DNA from: Urophycis tenuis | Taxonomy: Eukaryota; Chordata; Actinopteri; Gadiformes; Phycidae | Length of the DNA: 64,000 bases | Reading direction: 5' to 3' | Assembly: GCA_036785325.1 (NCBI GenBank) | Contig: JAXIVH010000014.1 | Coordinates: 8,425,891 to 8,489,890, forward strand | In this document: positions 63,557 through 64,000 of the stretch, one piece after another | Layout: the number at the start of each line of letters is the position of its first letter | Numbering within the stretch: position 1 is the first letter of the stretch | Position numbers and translations under genes: made by a program | Notes under the pieces: model-generated | The model's database searches: none | What the model saw: the letters and a program-made list of their open reading frames with translations, nothing else | What the model was told of the DNA's origin: nothing

Positions 63557-64000
63557 GTGCTGACACACAAACCCACTTACATATGATAACGTTTTGTCAC
63601 ATTTGTTTCTTTAGCACAGTTTGTATTGCCCTGCTGACATCATCAACACATGTACTGTTCAGTCCTTTAGCGCAGTGGTTCTCAACTGGTCTGGCTTCGG
63701 GACCCACCATCACCATCTTAATGACAAGCCATGACCCAAATCAAGGAAAATTTTCAACTCCTCAAATTTATTTAACACAACATAACACTTAATTAACTGT
63801 ACTATTAGACTATTCAGCCACTTTTTTCAGGCAATAAAAAATACAAGGCACTCGGCTGCATAAAAAATCCTCTTCAAAATAAAAGCACAGGATTTTTTTT
63901 GTTACATTTTTTTTATGCCCACGACCCACTGAAAACGGGTCCGTGACCCACTTTTGGGTCAGGACCCACCAGTTTAGAACCACTGCTTCAGTGGACACAT
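63557..64000 (+). other. tdrd9 intron, continuing past the window edge
   Basis: Begins with donor gtgctg at 63557. It contains the hAT-like MITE at 63673-63985. The next exon is outside the window. Confidence 0.75.
63673..63985. mobile_element. hAT-type MITE (313 bp)
   Basis: Terminal inverted repeats cagtggttctcaactggt (left) and accagtttagaaccactg (right) are typical of hAT elements. The flanking 8-bp target-site duplication is ctttagcg (63665-63672) and cttcagtg (63986-63993), matching at 6 of 8 positions, so the insertion is old. The subterminal gggaccca and gggtcaggaccca blocks are also inverted. There is no transposase frame. Confidence 0.85.

Overview
The window is nuclear DNA from a bony fish, most likely a percomorph teleost. 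It holds intron-rich vertebrate genes with short introns and GT-AG junctions, very abundant CA/GT and CT/GA microsatellites, tRNA-derived SINEs of a type common in teleosts, and DNA-transposon MITEs. A run of exactly 200 N at 8206-8405 shows that it comes from a draft assembly. I recognise five protein-coding genes by family resemblance, and I placed exon joins by reading frame and splice sites.

Region by region. 1-14901 has no exon I can support. It is simple-repeat-rich sequence, probably the large 5' intron or upstream flank of fgfrl1. 14902-24727 (+) carries five coding exons of fgfrl1, the kinase-less FGF receptor; its signal-peptide exon was not found. 24728 to about 25930 is the fgfrl1 3' UTR. 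26999-27878 is an 880-bp foldback DNA element flanked by TTAA. 27989-33588 (-) is tacc3 with 16 coding exons. 34222-34867 is a divergent promoter shared by tacc3 and kif15. 34868-46606 (+) is kif15, complete with 35 coding exons encoding 1353 residues. 47207 to beyond the last identified exon (63556) is tdrd9 (+), 25 coding exons, with its 3' end outside the window. 48082-49560 (-) is rd3l, nested antisense inside the first intron of tdrd9.

Functional themes. TACC3 and KIF15 are both mitotic-spindle proteins (K-fibre bridging and bipolar spindle maintenance) and are transcribed head to head from a short interval with CCAAT boxes, a CHR-like hexamer and an E2F-like site. TDRD9 is the germline DExH helicase/Tudor protein of the piRNA pathway. 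RD3L is related to the photoreceptor guanylate-cyclase regulator RD3. FGFRL1 is an FGF/heparin-binding membrane protein.

I found no prokaryote-like system, virus, CRISPR array or novel enzyme cluster. The most interesting signals are the foldback element between two convergent 3' ends, a 22-copy 26-bp array in a tdrd9 intron whose every unit carries a GTAAGA core, long GT or CA tracts close to splice sites, the divergent mitotic promoter and the nested antisense gene.
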